47,223 nucleotides of DNA. It comes from an uncultured Verrucomicrobiota bacterium (GTDB lineage: Bacteria > Verrucomicrobiota > Verrucomicrobiia > Limisphaerales > AAA164-E04). Below, one piece after another: positions 43,201 to 47,223 of this stretch. The notes under the pieces are model-generated. The model had not been told where the DNA came from. It saw only the letters and a program-made list of their open reading frames with translations, and made no database searches. Position 1 is the stretch's first letter. Each line of letters opens with the position of its first letter. Where the stretch lies: contig CAJXVR010000014.1 of the NCBI GenBank assembly GCA_913061285.1, forward strand, positions 1 through 47,223, in the 5' to 3' direction. Made by a program: the position numbers and the translations under genes.

Positions 43201-44299
43201 CCTTATCGGGAAGGGGAAAGACCGCAAGGCGCTGGACAAATGGGTTCAGGAAGAGCTGTCGCTGGCGAACAGCCTTGAATCATCTGAAAAGAAGGTGCGC
43301 ACGTCACCATTTCCGATCGAGGGACGCAGTCGCTATGTGCCTTGGGTTGCGTTGGAATCTGAAGGAGTTCGCTACGACGTCTATCCTGCCGCTGGACACC
43401 GTTGGTGGGCGAATATCGACCTGCTGGAGCGAGGCAAAACTGAGGTGGTTGCCCGTTTCGAAAATGGAGGCCTTGAGGAGCGGCACGAGTTTGAGTGGGA
43501 GGTCACCAGTATGGCAAAGGATGATGCCATCACGGTGCGCGTGGGAGATTCGCTCTTAATTGCGGTCGATTCTAAAGCGAAGAAGAAGGCTGCGGAGTCC
43601 TTGGCCGAGATTGAGGGGCCAAGTTGGGTTCGGAATCGGGTCCAGGTTGGCGAGGTGTTCAAGCAAGCCTTCTTAGAGGCTGGGGATTGGGAGCTCAAGG
43701 CGAGCTATCGAGACGATAAGGGCAAGTCCGTCGAGGAATCCCTTCTCGTTCGCGTCTTGGCTCCGCTCGACGTGCCTGCCTTTGCCGTGTGGGTTTCGCA
43801 CTCCCGCGTAGCCAGTTTTCCGGGCCTGGAATCGGGGCTTGAGTTGGAAGCGGGACGTTCTCTTCAGTTTAAGAAGTTGCCAGGGCGATCTCATTCTTTC
43901 TCGATGACGATGAAGGCACCCGCTGATGAGTGGCTTACCATACGAACCGAACCGGAGGGGCTGATTCTGCAGTCGATCCCAGTCCATGGATTCGAGTTCG
44001 CAACAGGATTGGAAACTGGCGGCATCAAGTCTCTCAAGACCTTTGACGATGGAACCCGACTGTTGGAGGCAATGTTGGTTTCGGAGCCCCGTGTCGGATC
44101 GGTCAACATGGATCTCAGAATTGCGACGGCTGGAGTGCTCTTCGAGGGTGGCGGGACACGGCAGGTCGTTGGAACGTCTGATTTTAACGATCTTGGCGAG
44201 TTCCCTGTGCGTTTCCTTCAGAGTCCAACATCTCCCACGGGGGTGTGCCATCGCATTTGGGTGCAGGACCGTGAAGTCGTTCTAGGAGAGTATCGTTAA
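40223..44299 (+). CDS. Large secreted protein with two DUF1349-like + PA14 units
   Basis: 1358 residues. The signal peptide contains FWQLGCCFVALWGVALDGAA. Unit 1 is a DUF1349/concanavalin-like domain (about 40-255; AGIMIRDALTPDSSHAFVSV, WIKLVRRGETIQAYDSIDG) and a PA14 domain (about 276-412; GLRGEYFPSP, FIHLQSDDRARLWLDG). A DDDGDLLPDRWEE segment (about 416-428) is thrombospondin-3-like and may bind calcium. Unit 2 repeats the order: DUF1349-like (about 503-660; LAGLMIRESL), a Lys/Pro-rich linker (about 665-675) and PA14 (about 681-816). The remaining 540 residues include a carbohydrate-binding-like beta domain (about 870-1000) and unrecognised beta-rich sequence. PA14 often binds glycans. A cell-surface or matrix glycan-binding role is inferred. 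No sorting tail or anchor was seen. Confidence 0.87.
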   Translation: MKLCERLKNLGAVAFWQLGCCFVALWGVALDGAAQVPLDGSLDIPWGHYSTAPSNDPAAIEVLEDGLVLKGNGQDIWTVADSFDYAFVPWSGDGVFVCRIVALNAKHEWAKAGIMIRDALTPDSSHAFVSVTPNKGVNFIRRVASGLESLDDNHHQLRRGVFGEDSTFVQRSPLGPKTASGAITEAEPQRWIKLVRRGETIQAYDSIDGVDWSWLGTDRIDLGTDVFVGLALSSHDSEEFASVQMDSWSASAAPVSFADEPLVIDSAAFQGKGTGTGLRGEYFPSPAFEGEPLVRIDPQIDLNWNEAAPWPEFPKNHFGVRWQGQLEADLSGIHFIHLQSDDRARLWLDGALVIDEWQEHSNSESSALVSFEAGRRYTLRIDYFENRGDASIRLLWSHPSRPKQLIPSDRLYAEVPDDDGDLLPDRWEERVGLSSSDPTDGAGIVREHELSYAELFRVGENPGVLAGPAFSEDHPSGVLASDSVESAWRQSDLGPAGHPGSSLFDETFERLEIASHGVAIGGIRDGVHFVSQRIVGDFVFTAKVASLQSSSSAALAGLMIRESLLSEGPSLFWGRNNSEQFELHCREQFAVPAMSWSEGGSGAWLRIERLGTVLRAWESNDGDDWRWFASHELGQQEEVHVGLAIASQSGDELAEAFITDIDLDLKKKPKKPKKADSGRGNGLAATYFFGEEQRQRVDAQIDFDWDTGAPLVDFPSDEFGVRWEGILEVPETDEYLMGIVSDDGARLWIDDVLVLDDWADSGRETDRVRLDLQKDRLYRVRVEYYERFGEAIVHWFWASLEIPWSIVPKSQLYSDAERMREAYQESWASRIPEERFFDRQSVIGDGEVEAHPANKAFKRKEGLRRSELSLELSSELKLVDGLAHRGDWEALEGQLVCQSRNGSVSLEFSVEEPGLYYAEVSGGEAVPHRDKLYDIDLRLDEVDIGSVFLLAGDRESAGFYTPFLSEGEHALDLSWRNAQDRRSLRLDQVKLFRLIGKGKDRKALDKWVQEELSLANSLESSEKKVRTSPFPIEGRSRYVPWVALESEGVRYDVYPAAGHRWWANIDLLERGKTEVVARFENGGLEERHEFEWEVTSMAKDDAITVRVGDSLLIAVDSKAKKKAAESLAEIEGPSWVRNRVQVGEVFKQAFLEAGDWELKASYRDDKGKSVEESLLVRVLAPLDVPAFAVWVSHSRVASFPGLESGLELEAGRSLQFKKLPGRSHSFSMTMKAPADEWLTIRTEPEGLILQSIPVHGFEFATGLETGGIKSLKTFDDGTRLLEAMLVSEPRVGSVNMDLRIATAGVLFEGGGTRQVVGTSDFNDLGEFPVRFLQSPTSPTGVCHRIWVQDREVVLGEYR

Positions 44300-44311
44300 T
44301 CAAAAATCTGC

Positions 44312-45292
44312 ATGCCTATGAAAGTTACGAAGATTGCTGTTCTCGTTTTTGTCTTGGGATTGCTGCTGGTGATTCTATTGGGACTGATGCGAGCGCCGGA
44401 TTTGAAGACTCCAACAAGGAACGCAGCTGAAGGAGAGCACAGCGATTCCGGGCCGGCCCCTGCGGCATCGCCCATGAACAAGCGGAGGGCGAAAGGGGGC
44501 AAGGCTGTGGCCAATGAGTCGTCTTCTCCAGAATTTCAGGCGAGCCTACCCTGGCAAGATTCCTCGGTAAACTTCCTCGTTCGTCTGGATGAGTTTCGGG
44601 ACTTTGTGACCGCGCACGATGCGACTGTTCGCGAGTCGTGTCTCGCTTACTTGGAATCTCTACGTGGGCGTCAAAAGGACGATCAAGTCCTCTTTGAAGC
44701 AGGAATGGCTAATGAGGTGATGGGGGAGCTTGTTCGGTGGCCCAAGTTTGAGGCAGGCCTCGCTCTTGCGTTTCATGAGATGGCCACAGACCCCTCTCAC
44801 TTGCTCGTGGTTCGTGACTATGCGGTTCAGCACATGGCATCTTGGGTGGCCCGTTTGCGCCCGGCCCCGGCATTTCTGTTGGCCGATCCTGGTGAGGTGA
44901 AAAAGGAGACGGATGCCGCTTGGCAATTGCTTTGGTCGATTGCTTCGGACGGTGAGAGGCAGCTTGCTGGGACGGCCCTGATAGGGCTCCAGTTGTTTGC
45001 CGATACCTTTGCTCCAGATGAAGCCCGGGAGTATGAGCAAGCCTTGAGGTCCATTCTGGAAGATCCGCAGATCGATCCTGGCTTGAGGGCGTCGGCTCTG
45101 AGTTTGGCTCGAGATTTCAATCGTCCCGAGCTGGTCGACCTGGCGCGTTCGACCATGCAAAACGGCGAACCCTCCCGCTTGCTTGAGGCGGCCTTGCGTC
45201 CTGGCAAGGCATATGCCAATGCCGGCCACGCACGGCATGGGAGACGAACGGCAGAGAATTTTAAAAACCAACCAACGAGCGTTTTACCATGA
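44312..45292 (+). CDS. Membrane-anchored hypothetical protein with helical (HEAT-like) domain
   Basis: 326 residues. One N-terminal membrane helix (KIAVLVFVLGLLLVILLGLM) is followed by a Pro/Ala/Lys-rich linker (about 35-70) and an all-helical domain (about 80-310) with repeated paired helices such as ALAFHEMATDPSHLLVVRDYAVQHM and ALRSILEDPQIDPGLRASALSLA, resembling HEAT repeats. The bulk should lie in the periplasm. No catalytic motif was recognised. It lies 12 bp after the PA14 gene and its stop overlaps the next ATG by 4 bp, so it belongs to the same operon. It may assist or anchor the secreted neighbours. Confidence 0.8.
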   Translation: MPMKVTKIAVLVFVLGLLLVILLGLMRAPDLKTPTRNAAEGEHSDSGPAPAASPMNKRRAKGGKAVANESSSPEFQASLPWQDSSVNFLVRLDEFRDFVTAHDATVRESCLAYLESLRGRQKDDQVLFEAGMANEVMGELVRWPKFEAGLALAFHEMATDPSHLLVVRDYAVQHMASWVARLRPAPAFLLADPGEVKKETDAAWQLLWSIASDGERQLAGTALIGLQLFADTFAPDEAREYEQALRSILEDPQIDPGLRASALSLARDFNRPELVDLARSTMQNGEPSRLLEAALRPGKAYANAGHARHGRRTAENFKNQPTSVLP

Positions 45293-46734
45293 ATTCGAGA
45301 CACTTTGGCGCGACCTACAGGACCCTTAAAGCAATGCTCCTCTGGGGGCTAACCCTCGCTGCTCCGTTTCTCATGACGGGCCAAACCAATTTACCATCAA
45401 CTCCTAGCACTCCTTCCTGGATCTCAGCCTATTCGAGCGGTGGGACGAACGTTTCCGTATCCTGGCAGAGTGTTACAGGCTCAGTCACTTATGGTGTCTA
45501 TCGTTCGGTCAACTCGTCGTCCAATGGAAGCTATGTTGGTTCCTTTAGTAGTTCGAGCTTCACGGATTCTGTCCCTTATACGCCGGGGACATTCTACTAT
45601 CGGGTTTATGCCTGTAACGCCGGGGGATGTAGCGGCTATTCCAGCTATGCGAGCGTCTATGTGAGCTCGAGCGGCGGCGGTGGTGGCGGAGGAGGAGGCT
45701 CCTCTTCGCCCTCACTGGCAACGGCGGTGGATCTCACCTCTGCCAATTTCACAACGGGGGGGCATTCTAATTGGTGGCGTGCTGTGACTAGTAACTCGCG
45801 CCAAGCCGGGGATGCGGCGTCAAGTGGCTACATTTACGATTATCAAGAGAGCTGGATGGAAACCACGGTTTCAGGGCCAGCGGAAGTCTCGTTTTATTGG
45901 CGAGTCGAATCGGAACTCAACTACGACTATCTTAGATTCCAAGTAGACGGATCGACTGTTCGACAAATATCAGGAAACTCCTATTGGAGTGAAGTGACAT
46001 ATTCCCTTCCCTCTGGGCAACACATCCTTCGATGGAAATACGACAAGGATGGCAGTGTTTCCCACTACGGTGATCGAGGCTGGGTGGATTGGCTTCGAGT
46101 GGAGGCGGCGGATTCTTCTGGGGAAGAGGTGGTAATTGATCTTACCGATTTCCATAGCGGTTGGAACGCTTGGCAAAATGGAGGGACTTACAATTGGTAC
46201 CGAGATAGCTACGGGACGCCATCCTACTATACGGGTCCCTACTATGATCATACGACAGGTACGTATGGCGGTTTCTATGCCTACATGGAATCGTCCTACC
46301 TCCCGTCTGGAGGGACGGCCACACTGGTGAGTAAAGAGTTGGATGCCTCCCTGGGGCCGATTCGTTTTTCTTTCTGGTATCACATGTACGGCTACGGAAT
46401 GGGGAGCCTCTATGTGGACGTCTGGCAGAATGGGCAATGGATCAAGTACTGGGAACGGCATGGCCAACAGCATTCTTACGTGACCAATCCCTGGAGCAAG
46501 GGAGAGCTGGATCTCTCGAGTTTGGAAGGTCCAACCAAGATCCGAATTCGCGGGGTGACGAGTCGACAGAGCTGGGACTACCTCCACCATCGCAGCGATA
46601 TGGCAGTGGATGATCTCACGATCGAACAGACGCTCTTGCCCCCCGATGACTCAGAGATTCCCTGGGATAGCGGACAGCCATTCGATTTTAGCCTCAAGGT
46701 AGCCCAACCCGATCGCAATCGTCTGACCCCATAG
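45289..46734 (+). CDS. Secreted FN3 + carbohydrate-binding-like + MAM domain protein
   Basis: 481 residues. The signal peptide (AMLLWGLTLAAPFLMTGQ) lies near 15-32. A fibronectin type III domain spans about 40-128 (SVSWQSVTGSVTYGVYRS, GTFYYRVYACNAGGCSGYS). A Ser/Gly-rich linker with nine consecutive Gly follows. Next is a beta-sandwich seen in many verrucomicrobial exported proteins (about 145-275; SWMETTVSGPAEVSFYWRV, LPSGQHILRWKYDKDGSVS). A MAM-like domain covers about 285-450 (GGFYAYMESSYLPSG, LSSLEGPTKIRIRGVTS). These modules mediate adhesion and protein or sugar contacts outside the cell. Its start overlaps the previous stop codon (45289-45292). The short C-terminal tail is not a known sorting signal. 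Confidence 0.85.
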   Translation: MNSRHFGATYRTLKAMLLWGLTLAAPFLMTGQTNLPSTPSTPSWISAYSSGGTNVSVSWQSVTGSVTYGVYRSVNSSSNGSYVGSFSSSSFTDSVPYTPGTFYYRVYACNAGGCSGYSSYASVYVSSSGGGGGGGGGSSSPSLATAVDLTSANFTTGGHSNWWRAVTSNSRQAGDAASSGYIYDYQESWMETTVSGPAEVSFYWRVESELNYDYLRFQVDGSTVRQISGNSYWSEVTYSLPSGQHILRWKYDKDGSVSHYGDRGWVDWLRVEAADSSGEEVVIDLTDFHSGWNAWQNGGTYNWYRDSYGTPSYYTGPYYDHTTGTYGGFYAYMESSYLPSGGTATLVSKELDASLGPIRFSFWYHMYGYGMGSLYVDVWQNGQWIKYWERHGQQHSYVTNPWSKGELDLSSLEGPTKIRIRGVTSRQSWDYLHHRSDMAVDDLTIEQTLLPPDDSEIPWDSGQPFDFSLKVAQPDRNRLTP

Positions 46735-46801
46735 GAGTGATCTATCGCGATTCGTTTTATCTATAGTGAATTGATTTTTGAAGAGAAGTGAGTGGACTGA
46801 T

Positions 46802-47189
46802 ATGAATAGTAAGAGAATCTTTAGAAGAAAAACGCCTTGGGAATTTTGCCGCTTGGTCAAGCCGGAGCGCTTGACGCTGTTGGCCCTTTTCGCCCTTTTT
46901 ACCCTCACGGTGGGAACGGTCTGGGGGCAGGAGGGTATTCCCGAAGGGGCTCAATCCAAAAAAGTCGCGGTTCCGAGTTTATTTCGTGGTGCCCTTCCCG
47001 CCGTTGGGAGTGTCTTGGAGGAGGACCAGGCCCAGCTTGATAGCTTGTTCGTTGAATCCCAACAAAAGACAGCACGCCCTTCGGCAGATCCCGTGCCGCT
47101 CGCTCCCGGACAACAAGCAAGCGAGGCAAATGCTGAGTTCGTGCAGCTTCGGGCCGTTCTCGATGCCCAGGCACGCCTCGGAGAAGCCT
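46802..47189 (+). CDS. Exported protein, 3' truncated at the contig end
   Basis: 129 genomic codons remain. The ATG at 46802 is followed by a basic region and signal peptide (LTLLALFALFTLTVGTVWG, then QEG). The mature part seen so far is Gln/Ala/Glu-rich (EEDQAQLDSLFVESQQK, EFVQLRAVLDAQARLGEA) and looks helical. No family was recognised. It lies 67 bp after the FN3/MAM gene on the same strand and probably belongs to that surface module. The open frame continues only through adapter sequence, so residues beyond GEA (ending in HLRAHE) are artificial. Confidence 0.75.
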
Positions 47190-47223
47190 CTGTCTCTTAT
47201 ACACATCTCCGAGCCCACGAGAC
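47190..47223 (-). other. Nextera adapter, reverse complement (artefact)
   Basis: The last 34 bases are the exact reverse complement of the adapter at 16-49, including the 19-bp mosaic end at 47190-47208. It is sequencing-library DNA and marks the true insert end at 47189. Confidence 0.98.

Noticed and set aside
1-47223. CRISPR arrays, tRNA/rRNA genes, prophage or insertion sequences
   Set aside because: No regular repeat-spacer pattern, no tRNA-like or rRNA segment, no transposase or phage gene was seen on either strand.

Overview
The window looks like chromosomal DNA of a member of the Verrucomicrobiota (PVC superphylum). The evidence is two PVC-type heme-binding propeller/HEAT/cytochrome c proteins, a DUF1080 protein, a prepilin-like protein of the type typical of that phylum, an LRR protein fused to two planctomycete-style c-type cytochrome modules, and exported DUF1349/PA14 and FN3/MAM proteins. 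Many genes lack a clear Shine-Dalgarno site. No rRNA, tRNA, CRISPR array, integrase or transposase was found. Both ends carry untrimmed Illumina Nextera adapter, so the true insert is about 50-47189 and both outermost genes are truncated by assembly rather than by biology.

Left part (50-21198), mostly housekeeping and catabolic genes: a truncated PVC-type dehydrogenase/cytochrome; a secreted isochorismatase-like hydrolase; an AAA-like ATPase fused to an FHA domain; a secreted DUF1080 protein; a prepilin-like protein with a lipoprotein; an HtrA-like protease followed by a paralogue in which all three catalytic residues are replaced; a second, complete PVC-type cytochrome protein followed almost directly by an SDR oxidoreductase; rplM-rpsI; the LRR-dicytochrome protein; a MATE transporter; an atypical NAD-binding epimerase-like protein; hemC; and a small CxxC protein.

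Middle part (21444-34626), an exopolysaccharide locus of two convergent arms. The plus arm encodes a glycosyltransferase, an AlgD-like nucleotide-sugar dehydrogenase and a second glycosyltransferase. The minus arm (seven tightly spaced genes) encodes a Wzz/BY-kinase, four glycosyltransferases, an O-antigen ligase/polymerase-like membrane protein and a deacetylase-like protein. Together these would build, polymerise and control the length of a probably uronic-acid-containing polymer. No initiating phosphoglycosyltransferase, Wzx flippase, Wza exporter or exosortase is present. About 450 bp upstream of the kinase hold repeated motifs and a structured leader.

Right part (35079-47189): a LarA-like protein with the nickel-pincer residues; an internalin-type LRR protein; an 820-bp non-coding stretch containing an unusual pair of interlocking inverted repeats and a sigma-54-like promoter; then a same-strand group made of an OpgH-like glucosyltransferase, a 1358-residue secreted protein with duplicated DUF1349-like and PA14 modules, a membrane-anchored helical protein, an FN3/MAM secreted protein and a truncated exported protein. 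This last group looks like a surface or extracellular-matrix module.

The most unusual items are the HtrA/pseudo-HtrA pair, the interlocking RNA-like repeats at 37549-37601 whose wobble pairs all favour a plus-strand transcript, the AAA-FHA protein with two TxxD motifs at its C terminus, and the leader region of the polysaccharide operon.
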